Source of the DNA: Malus domestica
Taxonomy: Eukaryota; Streptophyta; Magnoliopsida; Rosales; Rosaceae
Direction of reading: 5' to 3'
Assembly: GCF_042453785.1 (NCBI RefSeq)
Contig: NC_091674.1
Span: forward strand, 27,911,501-27,975,500
Length of the DNA stretch: 64,000 nt
Under the pieces are notes generated by a model. It was not told the origin of the DNA. It did no database searches and was given only the letters and a program-made list of their open reading frames with translations. The position numbers were made by a program, and so were the translations under genes. Positions 45,483 to 57,039 of the stretch are shown one piece after another; positions within the stretch are counted from its first letter, which is position 1; each line of letters begins with the position of its first letter.

Positions 45483-45697
45483 GGGAGGCAGATTGTCTGC
45501 TGTCATGTTTGAGTGTCCCTCTTATCTTTTTTTATTTGTGTGATCACTATTAAGTTATGTCAATATTTTATATTCTTATTGTTTTATATCTTATTATTTC
45601 TATAAAAAAAATTAATATAAAATATTAACATGATTTAATGGTGTTGCACAAAATATAAGGGAATGGGAATGACATCAGGGCAGACAATCTGCCTCCA
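45483..45697. mobile_element. MITE with GGAGGCAGATTGTCTGC ends
   Basis: The terminal inverted repeat GGAGGCAGATTGTCTGC is perfect, and inward similarity continues. Flanks AATAAAAAA and AATTAAAAAA may be a target duplication of 9-10 bp, suggesting MULE type. It is absent from copy 1, and lies about 400 bp upstream of the EB1 start. Confidence 0.75.
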
Positions 45698-45719
45698 ATT
45701 AAAAAAGGGATTAAGCTAA

Positions 45720-46100
45720 ACTAATATAAAAACAAAATAAAACCCTCTCTCCTCCTCGCACGCTTGTATTTGCCAAAGTATCAAAAAAGTTCCCTCATTT
45801 CAGTGCCCGCCAGTCGTGCAAATTTCCAACTCCGTTTATTTTTCTCTCTTATTTCTCACCATTCAATTTCCATCTTCCATCAGGTTCTCATAATTTCCAC
45901 ATTCCTTATTTTTTTCGATTTTTGTTTGAATTTTAATTTTTTTTTTCTCGAAAAGCCGTTTACACTCTAATCCTCATCGGTTTAAATACTTAAACAAGGT
46001 CTGTTTCTTCTCCGACTCTATTTTGGCATTTTCTTATCTCCTTTCTGTGTCTCTGAGTCTGAAAATTGTGGAAGAATTGGGAAAATCCGGGGGAAGAAAA
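45720..46100 (+). promoter_or_regulatory. EB1 proximal promoter and 5'UTR
   Basis: The sequence between the MITE and the EB1 ATG is conserved almost base for base at 21600-21983. It has AATATAAAAACAAAATAAAA followed by a pyrimidine-rich leader (CCTCTCTCCTCC). Exact transcription start is unknown. Confidence 0.55.
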
Positions 46101-49100
46101 ATGGCTTCCAACATTGGGATTATGGACAGTGCTTACTTTGTTGGGAGGAATGAGATTTTGACGTGGATCAACAATCGCCTTCAGCTGAACCTCTCTCGCA
46201 TTGAAGAGGTTCTCTCTTTCTCTCATTTTTTGGTTATTTTTTTGGGATTTTTGAGAATTTCTGTGTTGAAAAGAAACGATCTTGATCTTGGGTTTGTCTG
46301 TCTGAGCATTACCCATTTGTTCAATTTGTGAAATGCTTTCTGGGTTCCTTTTTTTTTTTTTTTTTTTTGTGAAATTTTTTTTTAATCCACTAAAATTGGG
46401 TGCATTAATTCGTAAATGGAAGTTAATGTATGACCCAACTGAACTAATTGTGTTTATGATTGGAAAGTTGAATGCTTTATCTGCTTTGAAATATGAAAGT
46501 TTGTTAATTATGCTACTTAGGAGTTGGCAACCTGTGTAATTTTGTTGACCCATTTGATTAGAGGTGACACTGCAGTGTGGGTTTCTGTTGTGTTTCACTA
46601 ATTAAGTGATAGGAAGTAGTATACTGCTTCTGGATGAGCTGTGTATGGGGTGAGCCCATGTCTCACGTCGAAACCTTTAACATCATTAACCCTTGTCTTG
46701 AACTCAACTCAGAGTTTCGCCTTTTGAATAATTTATAGCAGTTCTGTACTCTTCGTAACATGGATGGATGGAACTAAAGCAGCTTTTGCGGTGAAAATTA
46801 AATTGTGATAGGCATTCATTGGTTTGTTCCCTAGGATATACGTCACATTGTGCGATTTTGATCCTTTAAGTTTCCTTCATTTGAAACGAACACTAAACTT
46901 CTTGTATTTATAACCGTGCAAACAAATGTGGCTAGGCTGCATCTGGTGCTGTGCAATGTCAAATGATGGATATGACCTATCCTGGTGTTGTTCCAATGCA
47001 CAAGGTATCTGCGTGCCTCTGCATCTTTTATTTATTTGATCAGCACATTGTGGTGGGATTAACATTTTTATTGCCGGACTGGCACCCCTCTTCGATTTCC
47101 TTCTATTTGGTTTATTGCAGGTCAATTTTGATGCGAAAACAGAATATGATATGATCCAGAATTATAAGGTTCTACAGGAAGTATTCAACAAGTTAAAAAT
47201 TGCGAAGGTATTTTCATTACGATGCTCCTCCACTCCTCGTCTTTTTTTTCATAATTGGCTTTTGAGGAATAACCTTATTTTGAAAGTTATTTACAAAAAC
47301 CTCCAATACATGCACTCACTTTTAGAATAAAGAATTATCCAAGTCAAAATTCTGTTTGTAGGGCTTGTATTGATCTTCACCACATATGGGAATACTTTAT
47401 CTTGTATAGATGAAAACTTATGACATAGGTGCTGGAATGAATTGTGGGAATTCTTTATGTCTTGGAACTGTTCATAAGGTTTCGTAGGTCCATACCATGC
47501 TATGGTGTTGTTTGGTCTAAATTGTCTCCCACTCATTTGTGGTACGTTTACAAGTTGGTTGGTCTTAACATTATTTGGGCTATTAGGAAAAAGCGAATAT
47601 CACTCTGCATGACCAGTTTGCTAGGACAACGCTAGCATATACATGTGTTGAGATTCTTTGGTATTAATGATCGAAGAGTAAGGTTGAGATGTACCTCTAC
47701 TGTAATTCTTTATTCCAGTATGGTTCCATGACTTGGGATTGTTTGTGATATTGCAAACTTTAATATAGGTGAGTCGGGAAACCAGACAGAGGTAATCTTT
47801 GGAACAAGAACAACCAAGATGTTTGTATTCTTACCGATCTCAATACTTGTGCAGCATCTTGAAGTCAATAGGCTGGTTAAAGGCAGGCCTTTGGACAACT
47901 TGGAATTCTTGCAATGGCTGAAACGCTACTGTGATTCTGTAAATGGTGGCATTATGAATGAGTATGCTCGTTTTTCTAACATTCTCCTCTCCTTTCAAAG
48001 CTTTGGGTTCGTTGTTGGTATTACATCAATGCCCTTTTTCTTACATTTTTTTTCTCCTTGTAGAAACTATAACCCTGTGGAGCGAAGGAGTAAGGGTGGG
48101 AAGGATCGGCATCCCAAAGGTGCTCAGAAAATCTCAAAATCTCTGCAATCAAGCAATTTACATAACCCTGGCTCTGGAGATACAGTTGGTCTTAATAAGA
48201 CCTCAGGTCAGATCCCCTCCCCCCCACCGAAAATTTTATTTCTACTCCTTTTGATTAATTTTTAAGACTTAAGAGTGCTTCTCATTGCTTGATGCTTATT
48301 TCTTTAGGACCAAAGCAAGGGAGACCTTATGCAGCTGCAGGCGGTGCTAATTCTTCAGAAGTTCAGGCTTTGTCTAAGGAGGTATCAGTATCTTGCCTTG
48401 TCCGAGGAAAATCATTCCTCTCCTAGTATCTGGCTTTGCCTGTGGAATTATTCATCTTGCTTCGTTATTTTGTCTGATTCTTAGTAGTTTTCATTCTATA
48501 CTTCTGTTTGACAGATTACAGATCTCAAGCTCTCTGTGGACCTTTTGGAAAAAGAAAGGGACTTTTACTTTGCAAAATTAAGGGATATTGAAATTCTTTG
48601 TCAGACATCGGAGTTGGAGGATATCCCGGTATGAATTTCTGCCATGTTTTTCATATATGACTTATGGTTTTGTAATCAATGTATACAATTACGTACTTGC
48701 ATGGTATTCGTACGATGTATATTTCTTTCCCGTTATCATGCCTCCTTTTCAAATCTCATGGTGCATCTAAAGCTGACGACAGAAGTTTGTATTTGCTGGA
48801 CGTTACAACATTTCATAATTTCTGAAGCAAATTACAGGAATTGTTAATGGATCTTGAAACTATGAGTACGCTAGACTTGGGTTTTCTTTTCTTAGGGAGC
48901 TAGGTTATGCCTTTTTCCTTTTCTCTTAGGCTGGCATTTCTTGCTAGTATTGACTAGAACAAATTCCGTCCGTTCGTCCGTCCTCCTCCTCCTGTGCTTC
49001 TGCCTCTGCCCCTTCCTCTTGAAATTGAGTGATTTAGTAGGTTTACGCTTCCGTGTATGAATGTTGGATGTTGTTAACTGATGTGGTTAACCAACTTATC

Positions 49101-49271
49101 GTCAATTTCATGCAGATGTCGGTGGCGGTAAAGAAGATATTGTATGCAGCTGATGCGAAAGAATCACCACTTGCTGAAGCCCAGGAGTACCTCTACCAAA
49201 CGTTAAATGTCGGCGAAGCCGAAGATGAAACCGAAGCAGAAGCTGAAGCCGAAACAGATACCGGTCATTGA
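46101..49271 (+). CDS. EB1 microtubule plus-end-binding protein
   Basis: Eight exons: 46101-46208, 46936-47004, 47121-47207, 47855-47961, 48064-48206, 48308-48381, 48515-48628, 49116-49271. All have GT-AG borders and consistent phases; the sum is 285 codons plus stop. N-terminal calponin-homology domain (about 12-115: [52 protein letters not shown]) binds the microtubule lattice. A basic linker ([20 protein letters not shown]) follows, then the EB1 homology coiled coil (about 195-250: [30 protein letters not shown]). The acidic tail [18 protein letters not shown] resembles the EB1a/b type, not the basic-tailed EB1c. The protein tracks growing plus ends. The start codon is also the breakpoint of the duplication upstream. 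Confidence 0.95.
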
Positions 49272-49918
49272 GTTTTGAGGCCAACATTGTAGGCCATTGC
49301 CTGTGCTACAAACTAGCGTCTAAACGGGACGATGAATTAGCGGTCTCTGTCCGGGAATTGAACAACTTATGCCTTCTCCCGTATGTGTGCTGAATTGTGC
49401 TAGGCCTTCTAGCTTTTGTCAAATCAACTAACTTCTCTTGAAAGTACTTTTTGACGACTTTTGATGTTTGATAAGCAACTATTAGTTTGTGCATCGTATT
49501 GAACTGCTTAAGTTTCAAACCACGCCAGATGTTCGAGTTTCACGGTTAATCCCGCTTAATCCTGGCTTATGTCAGGGATTTTCTATGCTGCTTCAGAGTA
49601 TCGGATACTTACAAGATTTTTAACACTTAGATCTCTAGTCAAAAACACAAAAATCAAGATCTAATGGTTGAAAATCACGAAATATTCTATACTCTAGAGC
49701 ACCCTAAGAATCAGGCAAATGGACTAGCTGAATTTAAGAAGCAAAGAACGAGAAAAGACATCGTCGAACCATGATAACTACATGTTAATAAACTAGGAAC
49801 ATTCAGTATCCCTTACAAAACCGAAAGATATAGATACGCTATCAGCTACGGAAAAGGTAACAGCAACATTGTATTCTCTACAACACCGCAGGACAAGATG
49901 CAATGAAACGTACCACAA
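49272..49918. other. Intergenic between convergent EB1 and HVA22
   Basis: 3' flanks of both genes; no feature recognised beyond ordinary AT-rich sequence. The 69-70 codon frames here are not supported. Confidence 0.5.
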
Positions 49919-51482
49919 CTAATATTCTCGATAGTACTTAAGGTCCTCATCAAAGACAGATCCCCTATGATAGACGGATCCCCCGCTCCTCTGGTTGTTA
50001 TCAGCCTACAGAAACGGAAAGATCACGTCAAGCCAAAATATGCTGGTTGTTATTCAGTGGGATATGTAACATTATAAGTATATTACTACGAATTATTCAA
50101 GTGTTATGGTTAATAAGCATACCCTGTGGATGATCTTCTCGAAAGCTTCAGTCCCGTTCTCTGCAATGTATTTCTCCGCAGCAACTAAAATGTCATCTGG
50201 GTCATCCTTCTTCCTCGGAACATACCAAATGTTAATTTTATGCGGGTTGAGAAAGAAAGGTCGGATATAATGTTCATAAACGTATGCAGCACCATTCGTG
50301 TACGGGAGTACCAACCAACAAGTCGCAATCAGCTTAGCGTACGACCAGATTGGAATCCTGCCAGAAAAGATCAGAACATTACACACACCAAATTATATCA
50401 AATGCAGCAACGGCACATCATTCGTGAACTACAACAGCTTGAGAGTTAATTGAATGTCACATCCCAACCCGAGGTCCACCACATCCCAGGCCCGCTCCAC
50501 CACCGTAGCACGATATTATCCGCTTTAGCCCTAACTACTCCCTCACGGTTTTGTTTCTGAAAACTCAAACGAGAACTTCCCAGTAGGTCACCCATCATGG
50601 AGGTGTTCTTGTGCGCTACTCGCTTAACTTTGGAGTTCCTACGGAACCCGAAGCCAGTGAACTTCCAAAATGCCTCGTGCTAGGTAGGGATGAGAATATA
50701 CATTTAAGTATCACTCCCTGGACGACGTGGGATGTTACATTGAATCTAATGCAAGATAACTATTTACAGCCCCGACAAGGCGGACTAGGCAACGCAAACC
50801 TAGCAAACTCAAACATAAGTTTTCATAAATCTTCCTTGAAGCACAAGTAAAAAACTGGTAAAAGTTCATCACACAATCGGAACCGCTTTTCTATACAAGT
50901 TCAAGAATGTAAATGCAGCAAGATGAAATCTTCACCCGAAAACTTAACGAATGATCGCATACAACGCAGACCCGGATTACAAACAAGTAAAAAAGGAACT
51001 AAATTTGGAAAGTAGAAAATAATTTACCACTCAATGACTTTGGCAAAGGTGAGTTCAATCAGAGTAATCATGGAATACAGAATCCAATATGTCAGCCATT
51101 GGCGATCGTCGGTCGTAGACTGCGTCTCTATCGCTCGAATCGATGCGTATCTATCGAAAACAACCCAAATTTCAACTTCCCAGTACAAAAAAACTTCAAA
51201 TTAAGCACAAAAACAAGGCAAAAAATAGATAAAACTGGAAAATAAAACTTAAAAAGTTGCCTTTGAACCCAACTTACAGTGGATAAACAAGGCTAAACAC
51301 AGGCCTGCAAGAACCAAAAAAAAAAAATACCCATAAATCGAATTGGAGAAGGAAAAGAAAAATATCAAAACTTTTTGGAAATTTGGTAAAGTAAGTGAGA
51401 GAGTGAGAATGTGGGTGTACCCAGCAAGAACGTCGAAGTTCTTGAGAAGCACTTTGAGGAAGCTGCCGGCGCCAGATCCCAT
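49919..51482 (-). CDS. HVA22-like protein (HVA22a type)
   Basis: Five exons on minus: 51482-51421, 51304-51278, 51150-51028, 50357-50123, 50005-49919. Phases fit and the sum is 177 aa plus stop, the length I recall for Arabidopsis HVA22a. The TB2/DP1/HVA22 (reticulon-like REEP) domain contains YASIRAIETQSTTDDRQWLT, a hydrophobic hairpin YWILYSMITLIEL, and WSYAKLIATCWLVLPYTNGA with YEHYIRPF. Family members shape ER membrane and act in vesicle traffic; barley HVA22 was found as an ABA/stress-induced gene. The third intron holds a solo Cassandra-like LTR. ACGTGAC/ACGTGGC motifs lie upstream. Confidence 0.95.
50455..50739 (-). mobile_element. Solo Cassandra-type TRIM LTR with 5S-like core
   Basis: 285 bp. 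On minus it starts TGTAACATCCCACG and ends GGGTTGGGATGTGACA, with the perfect 5-bp target duplication TTGAA (50450-50454 and 50740-50744). The part about 50572-50690 resembles 5S rRNA on minus: CTCCAAAGTTAAGCG and GATGGGTGACCTACTGGGAAGTTCTCG match the 5S internal control region and 3' end. That is the hallmark of Cassandra elements. It lies in intron 3 of the HVA22 gene, same strand as the gene. Confidence 0.88.
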
Positions 51483-51658
51483 CTCCCGATTTCCCAAAGC
51501 AACTCTATCACCCTCTGAACTGAAACTATGAGCTTCTGGAAAAAGTGCTTCTGGAATAAGCTAGGGTTTTTTGTCAGTTTGTGTGTGAAGGGTCGGTTGG
51601 AGGAGGGAAAGTGAGGAGCGGACAAGTGTGGTTAACAACTTACAGCACTACCAAATAT

Positions 51659-51670
51659 ACGTGACGTGGC
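51659..51670 (-). promoter_or_regulatory. Paired ABRE-like ACGT cores upstream of HVA22
   Basis: Overlapping ACGTGAC and ACGTGGC (reverse complement GCCACGTCACGT) lie about 180 bp before the HVA22 ATG. bZIP ABF/AREB factors bind ACGTGGC. The pairing fits ABA-induced HVA22 promoters, but activity here is inference. Confidence 0.5.
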
Positions 51671-51774
51671 AAAAGCTAAGGCTTTGAGAGGAACTATCGG
51701 GTCTCATGGGAGTTACTGTGGTCCTCTTTAATCAAAGGACAATGATTGAATCAAAGAGAGCATGCTTGTGGCCA

Positions 51775-52640
51775 CTTAAACCATCTCCAACCGAACAAAG
51801 GCCAGATAATTCGTTTTAACTTTCTGGTTCTCAAAAAAATTAATATTTTAATAAATAGTACATGATCATATTTCTTACCATCTCAAATCGAGAGCCAAAA
51901 GGTCATAGGACTCGTTTTAGCCATATCACAAAAAACGGTCTCCAACCGAGAGCCAAATGGCCAAACATAATTTATTATTTAAATTTAAAATCTACAACAA
52001 CTTAAATTTAAAAACTACAACTTATATATAAAAACTACAACTAAAATTTAAAAAATACAACTTAAATAATACTACTTATACATTTCAAGTCAAATATGAG
52101 AGGTTATATTTAGAGTATAAAAAAGTAAAAAATAAATAAAATAAATAAATAAAAAAGGGAAGTGGGTGATAGAGTCCCACATTGGCTATGGGAGAGGAAG
52201 TAGAAAAAAAAAAGAAAAGAGGAAGTGGATGGGAAAGTCCCACATTAGCTGTGGGAGAGGAAGTATAAAAAAAAATGGAAGTGGGTGGGAGTCTCACATG
52301 AGCTGTGGGAATGATTTGAGCAAGCACTAAAGCCTATAAAAAGAACACCACCCAAACATTCAACCAAACATACTTTTTGGGCCTATAATTAAATATTTTA
52401 AAAAATTTTGGCCTAATTTTTTTTTTAAATAACAGTAATTGATGTCAACTAGCCGTTGGTTTCAAATTTATGGCCTGGGACGGGGCTAGCTAGCTGGCTC
52501 CTTTGGGCCAGTCAGTTGGCCCTTTGGCCTTTTTTTGTCCAGTGAGATCCACAAGCTCTTTGGCCTAGTCCTCAGTGGGAGACGGTTTTTGGGCTATTTT
52601 TTGCCCTTTGGCCCTCTGAACCCTTCGGTTAGAGATAGTC
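51775..52640. mobile_element. Non-autonomous TIR element, about 860 bp
   Basis: Left end ACCATCTCCAACCGAACAAAGG, and right end, reversed, GACTATCTCTAACCGAAGGGTT. Sub-terminal repeats of CTCCAACCGAGAGCCAAATGGCC type occur inside. No coding capacity. Confidence 0.55.
52155..52315. repeat. Three short tandem units (TCCCACATTGGCTATGGGAG)
   Basis: Units of about 55-65 bp with GGAAGTGGGTGGGAAAGTCCCACATTRGCTGTGGGAGAGGAAGT, three copies, separated by A runs. Inside the TIR element. Confidence 0.75.
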
Positions 52641-52649
52641 TTAGTATTA

Positions 52650-52775
52650 CGGTACGGTAGTATTTCATTTCACTTGTAAGTGAGAGATTTTATGTTCAAT
52701 TAATGCCAAAGGAGAATTTAAACCACATTATTGCTAGCCCATTGTGAGGCTAAGTTCACCAATTTTCCTTAGGGA
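52650..52775 (+). mobile_element. SINE remnant
   Basis: CGGTAGTATTTCATTTCACTTGTAAGTGAGAGATTTTATGTTCAAT corresponds to the box A-to-B stretch of the SINE family, followed by AATTTAAACCACATTATTG and GGCTAAGTTCACC. Degraded box B. Confidence 0.5.
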
Positions 52776-52779
52776 GTTT

Positions 52780-52925
52780 TAACAAAACACTCCCGATACT
52801 ATTCACTTTTAACGAAAAACCACATTTTTACCTTTAATTGACATTATTCACTATACCTTTAAAAATAGCTTTTCGTTAAAAAAGAAGGTTTTTTTAGATT
52901 TTTCTTTAGTTTTCTTTTTTCCTTA
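52780..52925 (+). mobile_element. MITE, CGTTAAAA family (diverged)
   Basis: AACGAAAAACCACATTTTTACC and CTTTTCGTTAAAAAAG match the family at 21375, 25908 and 60640, in shortened form. Confidence 0.45.
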
Positions 52926-53264
52926 ATGTAGATAGTAAATCGAGAGATCATTCGGCCCCTTGTCCCTGAATATGGGTATTTGTTAAAAAAAATATGCACA
53001 TGCTTGTGTACGGACTTATGTGGGCGTCAAGGGTTGTCTAATAGATTGTCAAGTGGATTGTCCAAAAAAACCTCCGATTTATTAAAAATTCTACTATGCT
53101 CCGACCTATGTTATGCATCAGATAAATGAAACGTTGAACGTGCGATAAAAAATCTAACAATAAAAAATACAACGATAGAAATCTAACAGCCTACAAAATA
53201 TGGGGCATTGTCAATTATACCCAGCAAGAGGTAAAGGGCACATAAACCATTTCGATTACGAAGT
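52926..53264. other. 3' flank of the POPEYE-like gene
   Basis: AT-rich, noncoding; nothing recognised. Confidence 0.5.
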
Positions 53265-55215
53265 TTACATATTACTAGGGTCGCTTTTACCACTTTGTCG
53301 AAATCCTTTGCCTGCGGTTGTTTTCTCGCCGAGAAGTTGGAACGGCCAAGAATCCACCGAGGTCGGATACCTAGCATGCGGTTTGCTCACATGTGAGGTG
53401 GTGTTAGATGTGGGGTGGGTGGCATCCGGCAGTGGATAAGCTTGGAGATCAGGGCAGAAGGGCATAACAAAGACAGCAGGTGCTTGCTGCAAGCTGGGTT
53501 CTTGAGTGGGCAAACTGATGCAATTTCCGGTAAAATGGGAGGGAACTTCTGGTCTCAATTCTCCTCGAGGTGGTGCATTCAGGTTCGGTTTAGACTGTGC
53601 CACCCTCTCTTGTATCTCACTTTGCAATTTCTCAATCTGAGTTTCTAAGGCAGAGTTATCGTCTCTCAGCTCATTCTTCTCGAGAGTCATCTGTTCAATT
53701 TTTAAAGAGCTTTCATGAAAATATGATGGATTAAAGGAATGCACTACTAGATGTAGAAGTGTTTCACAGTTCTAACAAGTAGGAACTTCGCTAAGATATC
53801 CACATAAACAAGTACACATAGAAAGTTTAAATGTTGTATAAACATTAAACGAGCAAAATGTTTAGGGGGTGAAGAAAGATGTCGGGTGCCTTACATAGTT
53901 CGATTCAGACAACAGGGATGCATTTTCCTTCTGTAAGCATTCAATCTGACCACACAAGTCCTTTAACAGTCGAGTAGCTTCACTTATTATGGAGGCCTTT
54001 CCACTGTTCTGCTCATTCAGTTCTGCACAAGAGTTATCGCAAATTAAGAACGACCCACCATCATAAAAAAAAAAATTACACCAAAAACTGAAGCTAATTA
54101 TCAATGTAAGATGAACTGCAGACAAAAACAAAATTATAGTGAAGTTCGCATAAATAAAAGAGAAGTTACCAAGGGCATCAGCCAGCCCAAGAAAAAGCTC
54201 GTTAAACTGCTCACGCTTCCGTCTCTCCCTCTCAGCCTTGCGGATTCTCTTAGGAATTTTCCCCTGTTTCTTTATTCCAGGACAAGCCCTGCACATCAAA
54301 CAGCCTCCTAAACATCTAACCAAGAAATCTGAGTGCTTTTTCATCCCGATAAATAGTCATGCTATATCCACAACTCTAAGAACCTCACACAAATTGATTA
54401 TGGCCAGAGGATATATTGTTAGAAGACCCTCTTAAACATTTTATAAAGCATAAACATATCAACCGTAAACTGTTGTGAAGTTCAAAGTCAATAAAAGACT
54501 AGTGCTCATTATATTTTTGTTTAACTAAAAAACACAATATTACCACATCAGAAAGAGATATAGCCGAAGTGCATCAGATTGATTTATGAACAGGAGTTAA
54601 GTGCTTGCTGACAATATTCCACCTTATTTGAATCGTTTGGTCAGTTAGAAAGGCAATAAGTAGACACCACTATTAACCTCGATGATGCGAGTCTACCAAC
54701 CATAGCATTCTTTCTTTCACATAAATACCAAAACGTTGAGCACATTTAATCCAAAATTTATCCATCACTAGTTGCAGCTATTTCTATTAAAGCTAATTCA
54801 TGATCGGTAACTAGTGAGCAACACATCCAACATTCCAGAAAGTTACGTAGATTTCACCAGGTACAACGGTTATATTGATGCTACAACATACATAGACCCT
54901 GTAACTTCAAACAACATTTCAGAAATCGCATTTCTGCATTTTCATTTTACAAATCGTTTTCTAAATGCTACACTAATTCGCATCAAGTTTCTAAGGCAAG
55001 ACAAGTTTTACCGTTCCTAAGTACACCTGAACTTCCACCCTCTAATTGATACTCCAAGCACTAGATCCAATCAAGGTAGTAGAAAATTGCTAGCACACGT
55101 AAGAATGCTTATACAATCATGCCAAACCTAATATCTCTAGAACTTACCGGCGCACTGATGCCTCCGTTGCCACATTACCCTCTTCAGCTGCCGGCAAAGG
55201 ATCCGGTGAACCCAT
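53265..55215 (-). CDS. POPEYE / bHLH47-like transcription factor
   Basis: Four coding exons on minus: 55215-55148, 54288-54170, 54022-53895, 53690-53265. Phases fit and the sum is 246 aa plus stop; Arabidopsis POPEYE is about 240 aa. A basic region (KIPKRIRKAERERRKREQFN) leads into helix 1 (ELFLGLADALELN), the loop (EQNSGKASII) and helix 2 (SEATRLLKDLCGQIECLQKE). A leucine-zipper-like coil (EKNELRDDNSALETQIEKLQ) follows, with a Pro/Gln-rich end and SKPHARYPTSVDSWPFQLLG, which matches the conserved tail of bHLH47. POPEYE is a nuclear repressor in iron-deficiency responses, partnering IVc bHLH factors. A 5'UTR intron (about 55672-55252) is likely. bHLH121 is the nearest alternative. Confidence 0.93.
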
Positions 55216-55756
55216 GATTATCTCGATGAACTGAATAAGGCTCTATAGCCTACAAATCATCCAAACAACGCGTAAATTTTTGCACTTCCTTATATAAAGC
55301 ATGCTGTATTTAACAGAATCGAAATACACAATCAACATTCAAAGTGAAACCCTAGTTTTCTTTTTCCCCAACTACTTCTACCTCATTGCCCACTAAAAAT
55401 TCAATAAATTGAAATTATATTTACATGTTTCCAGTCCAAAATCATGAATCCAGCTTAGCAGATACTAAAAACTATTAAAATGCAGAATTAGCCATTAAAG
55501 TCAAACCCAAATCCAACAAAACTACAAAAGATATATGCTTTTCAGAAATCACATACTTCCAGAGACGCTAGATCACAAACAAATCAACTATACTGAACAA
55601 AAATACAAACAAAAAACTGCATAATTTGATCACAAAATGTAGAATTACAGATAACAAACCCTAGCTACCTGCAGATGGAAATGGCGGGAACAAAAAATTG
55701 GGACTTGGATCAAGAAAAGTTGAGGAATTTTGACGGAATCTGAGGAAAATTGGAGA

Positions 55757-55767
55757 TTTTATATATC
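55757..55767 (-). promoter_or_regulatory. TATA box of the POPEYE-like gene
   Basis: Minus strand TATATAAAATC lies about 80 bp before the likely 5'UTR exon whose donor (CTGCAG/GTAGCTAG) is near 55672. Confidence 0.5.
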
Positions 55768-55913
55768 CGGAGATGAAATGTAATGGATTGAAAGAGGTAA
55801 CTGTTACGCTTGGCGTTTAGGGGAGGAGGAAGACAGAGAGTGTGGCGGGAGAAAACGAGGCAGCGGAAGGCGTGTGGCGAGCGCTTGCCTCTTTGCTGTG
55901 TAGTGAACCCGGA

Positions 55914-55919
55914 CACGTG
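55914..55919. promoter_or_regulatory. G-box (CACGTG) upstream of the POPEYE-like TATA box
   Basis: A palindromic CACGTG (GGACACGTGAAC context), about 150 bp upstream of the TATA box. bHLH factors of the iron network bind E/G-boxes in POPEYE promoters in Arabidopsis, so this site is a candidate. Inference. Confidence 0.45.
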
Positions 55920-55989
55920 AACTTCCTTCTCGTGAGCTGTGGCTTGTGTCCCTGTATATTTTACGATTTTCTTCCCTCGTGCCATCTTC

Positions 55990-57039
55990 GCCCTTTCGTG
56001 CTAATTAGGAATTGTACTCTGCCCGCGATCACGATTAAGCAAATTTACAATTTACAACGTATTGAATTGTCTGTACCTTATTGTGATTTGTCTTGGTTAA
56101 TGTTTGATTATATGTAAGTTTTTAAGACAACACATGATAGCATCTCAAGCAAACAACGAGGATTGGTTGAATGAGTAAAGATCATTCTCTTTGCTGGACA
56201 AGGTTTATGTTTGAGTCATGTTGCCGACAATCCTTTTTGGTAACCGATCCGTAAAAACCAAAAAGGAGGTTAAGACCTTATTTATAAGTCTTCAAATAAA
56301 CTTATGGTATACCCTGACCCAGAGATAGGATAGTCTCCCTTCCTCCGAAACGATAAAAAAAAATTAAGCATATAACATTGTGCAACAAGCTCGAGATAGA
56401 CATTGCATCTCAGTCTTTTCACATGTAGAAAATTTATCCGCCAGTGGATTTGAGTTAATTTTTGTAATTCAGTTATGCTACAAGCAATCATCTACTTGCA
56501 TGTGTGTGGTTTCTGAGCAATGATCATTTTTTGTGCCATTGTCATTCGTACGCACACACATACTTTGATCAATGGTGACAAATTGACGTTTGACTTTAGC
56601 AAAGAAAATGTGCACGGTCTAAAATTAAAAAGAAAAAAAGACAACAAGGACTTGTTTGGCAAGAGAGGGTTGTGGCATCCACAAGGAAGCATACGTATTT
56701 TCCAAGCGTTACTGAAAGTGACTGCAATTTTTTAATTTGTTTTAGGAAAGCTTAGGAGGCTAAAATGCCTTTGTAAATCTTTTCGACCCCCGAAAATGAT
56801 GGATAACTGTGGCTTGCCACACCAGTTGTTCCTCCCTTGTAAGAAAAAAAAAGAAGAAGGAAAGCTTAGGCGTGTGCCATCCATGAGAACATCCATCTAC
56901 AGGACAATGAATGACAGTGATCATGTTGTCACCCCAACTTGATGCAGTGGATGGATGCAGTGAATTTTACACCTCAATTTTCAATTTCTTGTTCTACACT
57001 TCCTTCATATTTATTTATTGGTTCTCTTTGTCACCCAGT
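55990..57039. other. Intergenic, no gene recognised
   Basis: AT-rich with scattered short repeats. The ORFs of 60-90 codons here have no family features. A possible degraded tRNA-related repeat lies near 56150-56290. Confidence 0.45.

Larger units (their letters stand above)
21979..46097. repeat. Tandem segmental duplication, copy 2
   Basis: Copy 2 begins at the junction with the truncated EB1 leader and ends at the intact EB1 gene. It is 24.1 kb against 13.2 kb for copy 1, and its private insertions (MITEs, solo LTR, copia, LINE, hAT) account for the difference. Exons of shared genes differ by only a few percent by eye. Confidence 0.85.

Noticed and set aside
50572-50690. Functional 5S rRNA gene
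   Set aside because: Only partial similarity, embedded in a TRIM LTR with TSD, and lacks much of the 5S 5' half.
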